NCBI GenBank assembly: GCA_030429345.1
Contig: JAUIFJ010000007.1
Coordinates: 1 to 64,000, forward strand
DNA: 64,000 bases
Source of the DNA: a bacterium
GTDB lineage: Bacteria > CAIWAD01
Reading direction: 5' to 3'
A program made the translations under genes and the position numbers. The notes beneath the pieces are model-generated. The model worked only from the letters and a program-made list of their open reading frames with translations, was not told where the DNA came from and made no database searches. Of this stretch, positions 33,415 to 42,899 are shown in pieces; within the stretch, counting starts at the first letter, position 1, and every line of letters starts with the position of its first letter.

Positions 33415-34695
33415 ATGACTGCTCCGGCTGCGCGAGTCCTGATCGTCGATGACGATCCCTTCAATCTGGACCTGCTGGACTACGAGCTCCGCACCGCCGG
33501 GCACCAGACCCTCCTGGCGGCCAACGGAGAAGAAGCCTGGTCCCTGATCCTGGAACACACACCGGACCTCTGCCTGCTCGACGTGATGATGCCCGGCATC
33601 GACGGCATCGAACTGACGCGCCGGATTCGCGCCGACGAGCGCAGCTCCTCCCTGCCGATCATCCTGCTGACCGCGCGGGGCGAATTGTCGGACAAGGCCG
33701 AAGGCTTTGCCTCCGGCGCCCAGGACTACGTGGTCAAACCCTTCGAGGCGGCCGAGGTGCTGGCCCGCGTCGCCATCCAGTTGAGGATTCGGCGCCTGCA
33801 GGATCGTGTGCGCGAGAAGGTCGCGACCCAGGCCTGGGTGGCCATGGTCGGCACGGCGGCTCATCAGCTGAGCCAACCCCTGGCCGGCGCGAGCGGCTAC
33901 CTGCAGCTGATGGAAGCGTCTGCGGCAGCTTTCGAGGAGGGGGAGGAGCGGCAAAAGCGCCTTGCGCAGATTGCCCACTCCCTGCAGCGCGCCCTGGCCC
34001 TGATGGGCAAGATGGCCGACCTGCGCCGCTACCGCACCGAACCCTACGCCTGCCATTTGTCGATCGTGGACCTGGAGGCCTCCAGCGGGGATGAGCGCGA
34101 AGGCAGCAGCGATGTGCCTCGCGTGGCCATCGTTGATCCCCTGAGCGCCGATGCGCCTCCCTGGCTGCAGGGGATGAGTGAAGACGGGTGGAAGATCCGC
34201 CTGTTGCAGCACTTCGACGAACTGAAGAAGTGGTCCCCGGATCTTATTGTCCTGCAGCAGCTTTCAGAAGCAGATCTTCAGCAATGGATCGAAATGATCC
34301 AGGGACTTCCGGCGCCGGTGCCCTCGAGCATGCTGATCGCGCCCTCCACGCGGGCGGATCAGGTGGCCAGCCTGCTGGAAAGCGGTGTCGACGACGTCCT
34401 GGTCATGCCTCTGCACAAAGAGGAAATCCGAATGCGGCTTCACACCCGCATTGCCTTGCGCGCCCTGTTGCGCCAGGACCTGGAAAGTCAATCCCTGCAG
34501 CAGGCTCGCCGGGTCAGCCTGCGCACCATCGACGATTGCGAACCCCACATCCGCCAGGGAATCTCCCTGGTCGAACAGATGCGGCAGACCCGCGGCACGC
34601 TCCTTCCCGCGATCCGGGAACTTGCCTCGCACCTGGACCAGCTGAACCTTGCCATTCGCAGCCTGCAGGTCGCGCAGAATTCCGCCGGGTCATGA
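33415..34695 (+). CDS. response regulator with REC, HisKA-like helix pair and degenerate second REC
   Basis: A 426-residue protein. Residues 7-120 are a complete receiver domain: VLIVDDDPFN acidic pocket, phospho-acceptor Asp56 in LCLLDVMMPG, ILLTARG threonine and VVKPFE lysine. Residues 135-205 resemble a histidine-kinase dimerisation domain (VGTAAHQLSQPLAGASGYLQL) with a histidine in place, but no ATPase domain follows. Residues 230-360 look like a second receiver fold (VPRVAIVDPL, DLIVLQQL, SMLIAP, VLVMPLHKEEI) whose phospho-acceptor is a glutamine, so it cannot be phosphorylated. A coil closes the protein. The kinase gene begins inside its stop (ATGA), so the two are clearly partners. Confidence 0.8.
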   Translation: MTAPAARVLIVDDDPFNLDLLDYELRTAGHQTLLAANGEEAWSLILEHTPDLCLLDVMMPGIDGIELTRRIRADERSSSLPIILLTARGELSDKAEGFASGAQDYVVKPFEAAEVLARVAIQLRIRRLQDRVREKVATQAWVAMVGTAAHQLSQPLAGASGYLQLMEASAAAFEEGEERQKRLAQIAHSLQRALALMGKMADLRRYRTEPYACHLSIVDLEASSGDEREGSSDVPRVAIVDPLSADAPPWLQGMSEDGWKIRLLQHFDELKKWSPDLIVLQQLSEADLQQWIEMIQGLPAPVPSSMLIAPSTRADQVASLLESGVDDVLVMPLHKEEIRMRLHTRIALRALLRQDLESQSLQQARRVSLRTIDDCEPHIRQGISLVEQMRQTRGTLLPAIRELASHLDQLNLAIRSLQVAQNSAGS

Positions 34696-36335
34696 GCTAT
34701 TCTTTTCTGATCCTGCTTCTGCTTTCGAGTGCGGCTGTCCTTTGGCTGCGCAGGTTGCTGCACTCCCTGCCGCCCCTGTACCGGCTGTCCCAGAAGGGGT
34801 GGCTGCCGCTCAACCCGGCGGCGAAGGAACGGCCCCTGCCCCTGGACCAGCCCCGCAGCGGCAGCCTGCTGTCCCTTGCCGACGGCAGTCGCTGGAGTTG
34901 GCGTCTGCTTGACCCTCGAGGCAGCCTGGCCCTCCTGCTGCCCGAAGATCCGACAGATGACCTTGGACACCGGGAATTTCTTTCCAGCCGCAGCCAGCGT
35001 CAGCAGGGCTGGCACGAAGCCGGCCAGTGGCTGCTGCGCCAGTTGCGCCAGTCCTTCGGGATTCCCTACCTGGACGAGCTGCTGCTGCAGGATCTTCAGA
35101 GCGACCCGATCAGCGATCTGGAAGTCTACCGGCCGGGCCAGCGGGAGGCCCTCGTGGAACTGCTTTCGAGGGCCGCGCTGAAGAAGCGCAGCGCCTGGAT
35201 CCTGGGCTTGTCCGACCTGCAGCGGGAGTTGCCCGAAGTGGACTGGGAGGACCTGCTGCGCAGCCGGCACCTGCGCCTGTTGGGATTGTTTCCCTACCTG
35301 GATCACAGCGAGGCTGTCGGCGGACTGGTCGCCGGTTGGCGGGAGCCGCAGCTTCCACCTGAAACGGAACACCTGCTGCGGGACGTTGCCCTGAGCCAGG
35401 AAACCTTCCTGCGCCTGCACCGTGGCGGAGAGGAGCTGCGTCTGCTGAACCGCGACCTGCGGGAAGCACTCGACGAGCGACAAGACTTGATGAAGGGGCT
35501 GGAACGGCAGCTGCAGGAACAGCGGCGCGAGCTGGAGCAATGGCAGGTCCAGGCTCTGGACGCCAACCGCCTGAAAAGCGAATTCCTTAGCAGCATGTCC
35601 CACGAACTGCGCACACCGTTGAATGCGATCCGCGGCTATTCGGGCATCGTGATCAAGGAAGGCGGATTGAACGAGCGTCAGCAGGTCAGCCTGGAGCGTG
35701 TCCGCAGCGCTTCTGGAAACCTGCTCAAGCTGATCAACGACATCCTGGACTATTCGCGGCTGGAGGCGGGACGCATGCAGCACGAGCTGGAAGTGCTCGA
35801 CGGCTGCGCCCTGGGGCGCCAGGTGATGAGCCAGCTGGAAAGCCTGGCCGAGGAGCGGGGCCTGTCCTTCAGGCTGGAGACCGACGAACAACAGGTTTTC
35901 GCTGTCCTGGATCGAGGCAAGGCGGAACGGATCCTGATCAACCTGCTGGGCAACGCCATCAAGTTTACCGACCAGGGCGAGGTGCGCCTGCGCGTGCTCA
36001 GGCGGGAGGGCATGCTGATTTTCGAGGTGCGCGACACGGGCGTCGGCATCAACAAGGAAGAGCAGCAGGCGATTTTCGACAGTTTCCGCCAGGGGGATGG
36101 CAGCGCCCGTCGGCATCACGGCGGCACCGGGCTGGGGCTGGCCATCACGGACAAGCTGGTCGAAAGCCTGGGCGGCCGCATCGAGCTGGAAAGCCGTCCC
36201 GGGGAAGGAAGTGTTTTCCGTGTCTACCTGCCGATTTTTCTTGACCTGGAAACAGCCGCCGGCGTGCTCAATGCCCATGCGCCGCGAGAAGACGCCGCCA
36301 CGCCTCAAAGCGGGATCGACCCCCTGTCCCTTTGA
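34692..36335 (+). CDS. membrane-bound sensor histidine kinase
   Basis: A 547-residue kinase: one N-terminal membrane helix (SFLILLLLSSAAVLWL), a cytoplasmic region of about 200 residues of unknown fold, a long coiled coil (about 235-295), then HisKA with the phospho-histidine His304 in SMSHELRTPLNAIRGYSG, and a complete HATPase_c: N box LLGNAIKF, G1 DTGVGI, F box FDSFRQGDG and G2 GGTGLGLAI. It would phosphorylate the coupled response regulator, whose output is unknown because no DNA-binding domain is present. It lacks a periplasmic sensing domain, so it probably senses an intracellular or membrane signal. Confidence 0.9.
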   Translation: MSYSFLILLLLSSAAVLWLRRLLHSLPPLYRLSQKGWLPLNPAAKERPLPLDQPRSGSLLSLADGSRWSWRLLDPRGSLALLLPEDPTDDLGHREFLSSRSQRQQGWHEAGQWLLRQLRQSFGIPYLDELLLQDLQSDPISDLEVYRPGQREALVELLSRAALKKRSAWILGLSDLQRELPEVDWEDLLRSRHLRLLGLFPYLDHSEAVGGLVAGWREPQLPPETEHLLRDVALSQETFLRLHRGGEELRLLNRDLREALDERQDLMKGLERQLQEQRRELEQWQVQALDANRLKSEFLSSMSHELRTPLNAIRGYSGIVIKEGGLNERQQVSLERVRSASGNLLKLINDILDYSRLEAGRMQHELEVLDGCALGRQVMSQLESLAEERGLSFRLETDEQQVFAVLDRGKAERILINLLGNAIKFTDQGEVRLRVLRREGMLIFEVRDTGVGINKEEQQAIFDSFRQGDGSARRHHGGTGLGLAITDKLVESLGGRIELESRPGEGSVFRVYLPIFLDLETAAGVLNAHAPREDAATPQSGIDPLSL

Positions 36336-36392
36336 GCCGATTTCGCTAGATTCCGCGCTTATGTTCTGTGATCACACCGTCCGGGCCGGAAG

Positions 36393-37154
36393 GTGAACCG
36401 GCTCCTGTTTTTCGGCTCCCAGCTGGAAGCCGAAGGGCTGGCGCGCACTCGTCCCGATCAGCAGGAACATCTGCGCCAGGTACTCAAGGCGCAGGCGGGA
36501 CAGCGGCTACGCGCCGGTGTGATCCATGTCTCACGCGGACAGGCGCGGGTCGGGCCCGACGGAAGGCTGGACCTGCTGGAGTATACGGCGGAGGAGCCGG
36601 CGGAAGAGGCCGGCGGCCTGCGGCTCCTGCTGGCGTTGCCCAGGCCCCAGAGCCTGCGCAAGATCCTTCCTGCGCTGCCTCAGCTGGGCGTGGAGGAACT
36701 GCAGCTCTGCGGCAGCTCGCGTGTTGAACGTAGTTTCTTTCACAGTCCGCTTCTTTCGCAGGGCGAATGGAGGCGCCACCTGATCGCCGGCATGGAGCAG
36801 GCGGGCTGCGTGCGCATGCCGCGGCTGGGAATCGAGCCGCGCTTCCGCGAGCAGATGCGGCTGCTGGAAGGCCAGGCTTCCCCTCCCAGGCGCCTGCTGC
36901 TGCACCCGGGAGGCCCGCCGCCGGAAGCCCTGGGGGGCTCCTTCGAGCTTCCGTTACAGGCGGCGATCGGTCCCGAAGGCGGCTGGCTGCCCCGGGAGGT
37001 GGAACATTTCCGCGCCGCGGGCTTTGAACTGTGTGGGCTGGGTGAACGGATCCTGCGCGTGGAAACGGCCGTCCCGGTCGCCCTGGCGCAACTGGCGCTG
37101 CTTGCGCGCAGGAAGAAGAGCCAATCTGGAGAGGAGCATGGGCTCGTATACTGA
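36393..37154 (+). CDS. rsmE: 16S rRNA (uracil1498-N3)-methyltransferase
   Basis: A 253-residue SPOUT methyltransferase that methylates U1498 of 16S rRNA. The C-terminal knot signature AAIGPEGGWLPREVEHF, FELCGLGERILRVETA is clear, and RLLLALPRPQSLRKILPAL begins the SPOUT domain after an N-terminal PUA-like part. GTG start at 36393 with GGAAGG close by. Its end overlaps queF by 17 bases. Confidence 0.92.
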   Translation: MNRLLFFGSQLEAEGLARTRPDQQEHLRQVLKAQAGQRLRAGVIHVSRGQARVGPDGRLDLLEYTAEEPAEEAGGLRLLLALPRPQSLRKILPALPQLGVEELQLCGSSRVERSFFHSPLLSQGEWRRHLIAGMEQAGCVRMPRLGIEPRFREQMRLLEGQASPPRRLLLHPGGPPPEALGGSFELPLQAAIGPEGGWLPREVEHFRAAGFELCGLGERILRVETAVPVALAQLALLARRKKSQSGEEHGLVY

Positions 37155-37521
37155 ACAGCATGCCCGCAGCAGCGGGGAGCGCCCGGCCATCGAGGCCTGG
37201 CCCAACCAGTTTCCCGGCTGCGAAACCGAAATCGAGATCTGCAATCCCGAATTCACCTGCCGCTGCCCGAAAACCGGCCAGCCGGACTTTGCCAGCATTC
37301 GGATTCTCTACGTTCCCGACCAGAGCTGCGTCGAGTTGAAGTCCTTCAAGATCTATCTGCAGGCCTACCGCGAAATGGGCATCTTCCACGAGAACGTGGT
37401 CAACCAGGTCTTCGAGGACCTGGAAGCGGCCCTTTCCCCCAGACGCCTGCAAGTCATTGGCGAGTTCCACGCCCGCGGCGGCATTACGACCACCGTGCGG
37501 CGCAGCAGCAGGGCCTCATGA
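37138..37521 (+). CDS. queF: NADPH-dependent 7-cyano-7-deazaguanine reductase
   Basis: A 127-residue type I (short) QueF, which reduces preQ0 to preQ1 on the way to queuosine in tRNA. Family marks: FTCRCPKTGQPDFA with the catalytic cysteine and aspartate, the QueF motif VELKSFKIY, the substrate glutamate in FHEN. GGAGAGGAG lies upstream of the ATG at 37138, inside the end of rsmE. bamA starts within its stop codon. Confidence 0.95.
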   Translation: MGSYTEQHARSSGERPAIEAWPNQFPGCETEIEICNPEFTCRCPKTGQPDFASIRILYVPDQSCVELKSFKIYLQAYREMGIFHENVVNQVFEDLEAALSPRRLQVIGEFHARGGITTTVRRSSRAS

Positions 37522-39827
37522 GCCGAACAATCCTCCTTCTGATCCTCTTCGCGCTGGCGCTGCTGGCGGGACCGTCCCACGCCCAGGCGCCGCCGCAAGG
37601 GCCGGTGCTGCTGGGCCTGACCGTGGAAGGCAACACGGGCACCGACGAGAACCTGGTCCGCATCAACAGCGGACTGGTCAACGGCCAGTCCCTGGGCGCC
37701 GAGGACATTCAGCACGCCCTGCGCCAGCTGTGGAGCCTGGGCCGTTTCTCCAACGTGGAAATCCAGATCGCCCGCGAACTCGAAGAAGGCCTCTACCTGA
37801 AGATTCTCGTCGAGGAGAAGGCCCTGCTGCGCGAGATGGAAATCCTGGGCAACCGCAAGTTGAAGAAGAACCGCATCAAGACGGCCCTCGAGGAAGAGGT
37901 CACCACCGGCAAGCCGATCGGCGAGCGCGAGGTCTTCCGCGTCCGCCAGGCCCTGCTCGACCTGTATCACAGCGAAGGCTACGAGCAGGCCGAGGTCGAG
38001 GCCACCCTGCGGAATCCGGACGAGGGGCGCGTCAGCCTCTACATCGTGATCAAGGAGGGGCGCCGCACGCGCATTCGCGAAGTCGTCGTCGCCGGCAATG
38101 CGGCCTTCACCGACCGCAAGCTGGCCAGGCAGATGAAGAAGACCCGCGAACGCGGCTTCCTGCGCAAGGGCGAATTCGACGAGGACGCCTTCGAAGAGGA
38201 TAAGCGCCTGGTCGAGGCCTACATGCACCAGAAGGGCTACCGCGACGGACGCGTCGTCGACGACAGCGTCAGCCTGCGCGAGGACGGCAAGAGCTTGCGC
38301 GTCGAGATCCAGGTCTTCGAGGGCCAGCAGTATACCTTCGGCGAGATCAGCTTCGCCGGCAACGCGGTCTTCGACACGGACTTCCTGGGCAACCAGCTGC
38401 TCTTCGCCAGCGGGGACATCTACAACGAGGAGAAGTTCCAGCGCAGCCTGGAAAGCCTGCAGGACCTGTACTACAACCGCGGCTACATCCAGGCCGTGAT
38501 CGACCCGGTCGAGAAGCCGCGCGGCGAGACCACGGTCGACGTGCATTTCGTGATCCAGGAAAACGAGATCTTCAGCGTGCGACGCGTCGAGTTCGCCGGC
38601 AACGACAAGACCAAGGAAAAGGTCCTGCGCCGCGAAATGAAGCTCCACCCCGGGGACACCTTCGACGTGGCCCGGCTACGGCGCAGCCTGCGCGAACTGA
38701 CGATCCTCAACTACTTCGACCAGGTGGAACCCCACGTGGACGTGGCCAGCGGAGACCAGGTCGACCTGACCATCGAGGTCAACGAGAAGACCACGGATCA
38801 GATTTCCATGTCCGCCGGCTACAGCGAGCGCGACAAGCTGGTGGGCAGCCTGGGCTTTACCCTGAACAACCTGGCGGGCAACGGCCAGAAGCTGAACCTG
38901 GACTGGCAGTTCGCCCGCAGCTACCGCTCGATCCGCCTGGACTTCGAAGAGCCCTGGTTGCTGGACCGGCCGGTGCTGGCGGGCATCAGCCTCTACGATA
39001 CCTACTACAACCGCACGACCAGCGACGGCTTCAATCGGCGCATCCGCGGAGGCAGCGCCACGCTGGGGCGGCGTTTGAACTGGCCAGACAACTATTTCCA
39101 GGTTCGCAGCACCTACGCCCTGGAAGAGGTCGTCTACCTGGACTTCGTCGAGAGTGAGCGCGAGCGCCTGATCGAGCGCGGCTTCCGCGAGGACGATCCC
39201 CAGATCAGCTCCACCCTTTCGCTGGTGCTGCTGCGCGACAGCCGGGACCACCCGGAGTTCCCGACCACGGGTTCGACCCTGCGTCTGCGCAGCAAGTTCG
39301 GCGGCGGTTACCTGGGCGGGGCCTACGACTTCCAGAAGTACACCATGACCGCCCGCAGCTACAGTCCCTTCTTCGGCAAGTTCGTCTTCTACAATTCCAT
39401 GGAGACGGGCATTGTCGACGGCCTGAGCACGGGCGACGAGATTCCGTGGTACGAGCGTTTCTTCATGGGCGGCACGGCCCTGTCCGTCGGCACGCCCCTG
39501 CGCGGCTATGATGAACGCAGCGTGGGCACGGAGGACGAGGGCGGCCGGGCCTTCGTCAAGTTCGGCAGCGAGGTGCGCGTGCAGCTGATTCCCAGCCCCA
39601 CCGTCTACGGCCTGGTCTTCGCGGAATCGGGCAATGTCTGGAAGAACCTGACCTCGGCCTCGCTGAGTGACCTGAGCCGCAGCGCGGGCATCGGCCTGCG
39701 GCTGCACATGCCGCTGGTCGGCCTGATCGGCCTGGACTACGCCTACGGCTTCGACCGCGTCGACAGCGGCACGGGGCTGCGCGAGGGGCGCTGGGAGTTC
39801 CACTTCCAGTTCGGCCGCGAATTCTGA
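37518..39827 (+). CDS. bamA: outer-membrane protein assembly factor BamA
   Basis: A 769-residue Omp85 protein and core of the BAM complex. Signal peptide (LLLILFALALLAGPSHA), five POTRA domains (about 25-430; for example LRREMEILGNRKLKKNRI, IREVVVAGNAAF, FGEISFAGNAVFD, VRRVEFAGNDKTKE) and a C-terminal barrel (430-769) with RLRSKFGGGYLGGA, the L6 loop PLRGYDE and a final strand WEFHFQFGREF with terminal Phe. Skp and the Lpx genes follow, the standard envelope cluster. Confidence 0.95.
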   Translation: MSRTILLLILFALALLAGPSHAQAPPQGPVLLGLTVEGNTGTDENLVRINSGLVNGQSLGAEDIQHALRQLWSLGRFSNVEIQIARELEEGLYLKILVEEKALLREMEILGNRKLKKNRIKTALEEEVTTGKPIGEREVFRVRQALLDLYHSEGYEQAEVEATLRNPDEGRVSLYIVIKEGRRTRIREVVVAGNAAFTDRKLARQMKKTRERGFLRKGEFDEDAFEEDKRLVEAYMHQKGYRDGRVVDDSVSLREDGKSLRVEIQVFEGQQYTFGEISFAGNAVFDTDFLGNQLLFASGDIYNEEKFQRSLESLQDLYYNRGYIQAVIDPVEKPRGETTVDVHFVIQENEIFSVRRVEFAGNDKTKEKVLRREMKLHPGDTFDVARLRRSLRELTILNYFDQVEPHVDVASGDQVDLTIEVNEKTTDQISMSAGYSERDKLVGSLGFTLNNLAGNGQKLNLDWQFARSYRSIRLDFEEPWLLDRPVLAGISLYDTYYNRTTSDGFNRRIRGGSATLGRRLNWPDNYFQVRSTYALEEVVYLDFVESERERLIERGFREDDPQISSTLSLVLLRDSRDHPEFPTTGSTLRLRSKFGGGYLGGAYDFQKYTMTARSYSPFFGKFVFYNSMETGIVDGLSTGDEIPWYERFFMGGTALSVGTPLRGYDERSVGTEDEGGRAFVKFGSEVRVQLIPSPTVYGLVFAESGNVWKNLTSASLSDLSRSAGIGLRLHMPLVGLIGLDYAYGFDRVDSGTGLREGRWEFHFQFGREF

Positions 39828-39907
39828 GGGGGTTCCCGTGTCACAGCGGCACGCGGCCCCGGCCCGCTTCGGAGTACATGAAAATCAATCGTAGAGAGGC
39901 ATGGACA

Positions 39908-40438
39908 ATGAAATTCCTTCTTCCCCTGCTGGCCCTCCTGGGCTTCGCGCAGGCCGCCCTGGCCAAGGACTTCAAGATCGGCGTGGTCGACAGCCGCCTG
40001 ATCATGATGGAATACAACGAGTACCGCGACAACATGCGCATCCTCAGTTCGGAAAAGGAGGACTGGGAACGCGAACTCTCCAACCTGGAGCAGGAACTGC
40101 AGGCGGAGGCCGCCGACTACGAAAGGCTGAAGAATTCCGGCCTGACCGAAGTCCGCGCCCAGGAGATCCGTGATCGCCTGCAGGGCATGCAGGCCAACCT
40201 GGAGGACAAGGCCCGCGAGTACTTCGCCGAGGGCTCGGGCAAGCTCTTCCAGCGGGAGAAGGAACTGATGGAGCCGCTGACGATCAAGATCAACACGGCG
40301 ATCCAGGAAGTGGCCGAGGAATACAGCTACGACCTGATCCTGGACAACTCCGAGCAGATCGTCGTCTACGCCAACGAGAACACGGTGGATCACAATCTGA
40401 CCGAGAAGGTGATCAACAAGCTCGAAGGCGTGAAATAG
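39908..40438 (+). CDS. skp: OmpH/Skp family periplasmic chaperone
   Basis: A 176-residue protein: signal peptide (LLPLLALLGFAQAALA), a short strand FKIGVVDSRLIMMEY, a long helical hairpin (about 45-130, rich in Glu/Lys/Gln) and a C-terminal strand pair YDLILDNSEQIVVYAN. This is the Skp jellyfish fold that holds unfolded outer-membrane proteins for BamA. GAGAGG sits 8 bases before the ATG at 39908, chosen over 39878. Confidence 0.9.
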   Translation: MKFLLPLLALLGFAQAALAKDFKIGVVDSRLIMMEYNEYRDNMRILSSEKEDWERELSNLEQELQAEAADYERLKNSGLTEVRAQEIRDRLQGMQANLEDKAREYFAEGSGKLFQREKELMEPLTIKINTAIQEVAEEYSYDLILDNSEQIVVYANENTVDHNLTEKVINKLEGVK

Positions 40439-40440
40439 CC

Positions 40441-41508
40441 ATGGTCCGCCTGAGCAGCTCCCAGCTGGCCCGCGCCCTGGGCGCACGACTGGAAGGGCCG
40501 GAGGAGCGCATGCTCGCCGGGGGCGCTCCCCTGGACAGGGCCGGCGAGGACCAGCTCAGTTTCCTGAGCAACCCGCGCTATGCCGGCCAGGTTGCCGGCA
40601 GCGGCGCCGGCGCGATCCTGATCAGCCCCGCAAGCCATGCGGGACTGCCTGGAGAAGTGCGCGGCGCGCCCCGCTGCTGGCTGCTCCATGAGGATCCCTA
40701 TGGCGCATTCGCCGAGGCCCTGGGCCTCTTCAAGCCGCCCCGCGAGGACTGGGGACACGGCGTGCACGCCAGCGCCGTGATCCACCCCACGGCCACCATC
40801 GGGGAAGGGGCCGTGATCGGCCCCCACGTGGTGCTCGAGGAGAACGTGGTGGTGGGCGGAGGCAGCGTGATCCTCGCCAACTGCATGCTCTACCGCGGTG
40901 CGCGAATCGGCCGCGACTGCCGCCTGCACGCGGGCTGCGTGATCCGCGAGGACTGCGTGCTCGGGGACCGGGTGCTGCTGCACGACGGCGTGGTCATCGG
41001 TAGCGACGGCTTCGGCTTCGCGCCGGGGCCCGACGGCGGCGTGAAGAAGATTCCGCAGACCGGGATCGTCGAGGTCGGCGACGAGGTCGAGATGGGCGCC
41101 AACTGCACCATCGACCGCGCGACCATGGGCGCGACGCGCATCGGCGCGGGCTCCAAGCTGGACAACCTGGTGCACGTGGCGCACAATGTGAGCATCGGCC
41201 CCGGCTCGATGATCGCCGGGCAGAGCGGCATCGCCGGCAGCACGACCCTGGGGCCGGGCTGCATCATGGGCGGCAACAGCGCCGTTTCCGGCCACCTGGT
41301 GCTGGGCGCGGGAGTGCAGGTCGGCGGCCACTCCGGGGTCACCGGCAACGCGGCTCCGGGAAGCAGGCTGGCAGGATTTCCTGCCGTGAAGCACAAGGAT
41401 TTCCTGGCGCAGAGCGCGGCCCTTAGGAAACTGCCCGAGCTGCGGCGGCAGCTGAAAGAGATGCAAAAGCAGCTTCGCTTGCTGCAGCAGGAAGGCGAAC
41501 CCGAATGA
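40441..41508 (+). CDS. lpxD: UDP-3-O-(3-hydroxyacyl)glucosamine N-acyltransferase
   Basis: A 355-residue hexapeptide-repeat enzyme, third step of lipid A synthesis. N-terminal uridine-binding domain (1-100, DQLSFLSNPRYAGQV), left-handed beta-helix (105-310) with the catalytic histidine in LVHVAHNVSIG and the GSDGFGFAPG substrate loop, and a C-terminal helix (LRKLPELRRQLKEMQKQL). Its end overlaps the next ATG. Confidence 0.95.
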   Translation: MVRLSSSQLARALGARLEGPEERMLAGGAPLDRAGEDQLSFLSNPRYAGQVAGSGAGAILISPASHAGLPGEVRGAPRCWLLHEDPYGAFAEALGLFKPPREDWGHGVHASAVIHPTATIGEGAVIGPHVVLEENVVVGGGSVILANCMLYRGARIGRDCRLHAGCVIREDCVLGDRVLLHDGVVIGSDGFGFAPGPDGGVKKIPQTGIVEVGDEVEMGANCTIDRATMGATRIGAGSKLDNLVHVAHNVSIGPGSMIAGQSGIAGSTTLGPGCIMGGNSAVSGHLVLGAGVQVGGHSGVTGNAAPGSRLAGFPAVKHKDFLAQSAALRKLPELRRQLKEMQKQLRLLQQEGEPE

Positions 41509-42899
41509 TCACTCAGCAACGCAGCCTGGCGCGGCCGGCCACCTTCGAGGGGCGGGGCCTGCACACGGGCGTTCCGGTCAAGATGACCCTGCATCCGGCG
41601 GAGGCCAACCACGGCCTGGTCTTCCGCGTGCCCGACGAGGACGGCGCGCCGACGGACATTCCGGCCCTCGTGGAACACGTGGACGACCTGACCCGCAGCA
41701 CCTGCCTGCGGAACGGCAAGGCCCGCGTGCACACGGTGGAACATGTGCTCGCCGCCCTGGCCGGCCTGGGCATCGACAACTGCCTGATCGAGCTGGACAA
41801 CATCGAAACGCCGATCGCCGACGGCTCGAGCCGCCACTTCATCGAGAAGATCCGCGAGGCGGGCATCCAGGATCTCGAGGAGGAGCGCGAGTTCTTCGTG
41901 CTCGACAAGGTGGTCTCGTATACGAACGAGAAGGGCGTCGACATCGTCATCATGCCCTCCGACGAGTTCCGCGTGACCTACATGGTCGACTACGCGGTGC
42001 CCGGCATGGGCACGCAGTATACATCGATGTACGGCATGGAGGAGTTCGAGGAGGAATACAGTTCGGCGCGCACCTTCTGCCTGCTCTCGGAGCTGGTGGC
42101 CCTCAAGGAGGCCGGCCTGATCCAGGGCGGCAGCCTGGACAGCGGCCTGGTGCTGCTGGATCACGCCCTCGAGGAGCAGGAGGAGCGCGAGCTGCGCCGC
42201 ACCTTCGGCTTCGAGGACGGGCATTTCGAGCCCGCGGCCAATGGCGTGCTCGACAACCGCGAGCTGCGCTGGGTCAACGAGCCTGTGCGTCACAAGGTGC
42301 TGGACCTGGTCGGCGACCTCTGCCTGCTGGGCAAGCCGCTCAAGGCCCATGTGCTGGCGGCGCGCGGCGGACACGCGACCCACGTGGAAGCGGTCAAGCT
42401 GCTGCAGAAGGAGGCCGTGCGCCAGAGCCTGCAGAAGGAATACCAGGAACGTCTCACGGCGGGCGTGGTCTTCGACACCAGCGCCATCGAGCGCATCATG
42501 CCCCACCGCTATCCCATGCTGCTGGTGGACCGGATCACGGAACTCAAGCCCGGCGAGTTCGTGCGCGGCCTGAAGGGCGTCACGATCAACGAGCCCTTCT
42601 TCCAGGGACATTTTCCCGGGCACCCGATCATGCCCGGCGTGCTGATCGTCGAGGCGCTCGGCCAGTGCGGAGGCATTCTGCTGCTCAACTCCTTCGAACA
42701 TCCGGAGGACAAGGTGGTCTACTTCAGCGGCCTGAACAACGTCAAGTTCCGCAAGCCGGTGGTGCCCGGGGACCAGCTGATGCTGGAATGCACCATGATC
42801 CGCCAGCGGCGCGGCATCTGCGCCATGAAGGGCAAGGCCCTGGTCAACAACGAAGTCGTCTGCAGCGCCGAGATGTCGGCCATCGTCATGGACAAGTAA
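41505..42899 (+). CDS. lpxC-fabZ: LpxC-FabZ fusion: UDP-3-O-acyl-GlcNAc deacetylase / 3-hydroxyacyl-ACP dehydratase
   Basis: A 464-residue bifunctional enzyme. Residues 1-310 are LpxC, the committed step of lipid A synthesis: zinc histidines in VHTVEHVLAALAGLG and VRHKVLDLVGD and the catalytic histidine in ARGGHATHVEAVK. Residues 325-464 are FabZ, a fatty-acid-synthesis dehydratase: IMPHRYPMLLVDRI and FFQGHFPGHPIMPGV with the catalytic His and Glu. The fusion is known from Bacteroidota and related FCB phyla and supports that placement. It ties the lipid A and fatty-acid pathways, which compete for 3-hydroxyacyl-ACP. Confidence 0.97.
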   Translation: MITQQRSLARPATFEGRGLHTGVPVKMTLHPAEANHGLVFRVPDEDGAPTDIPALVEHVDDLTRSTCLRNGKARVHTVEHVLAALAGLGIDNCLIELDNIETPIADGSSRHFIEKIREAGIQDLEEEREFFVLDKVVSYTNEKGVDIVIMPSDEFRVTYMVDYAVPGMGTQYTSMYGMEEFEEEYSSARTFCLLSELVALKEAGLIQGGSLDSGLVLLDHALEEQEERELRRTFGFEDGHFEPAANGVLDNRELRWVNEPVRHKVLDLVGDLCLLGKPLKAHVLAARGGHATHVEAVKLLQKEAVRQSLQKEYQERLTAGVVFDTSAIERIMPHRYPMLLVDRITELKPGEFVRGLKGVTINEPFFQGHFPGHPIMPGVLIVEALGQCGGILLLNSFEHPEDKVVYFSGLNNVKFRKPVVPGDQLMLECTMIRQRRGICAMKGKALVNNEVVCSAEMSAIVMDK

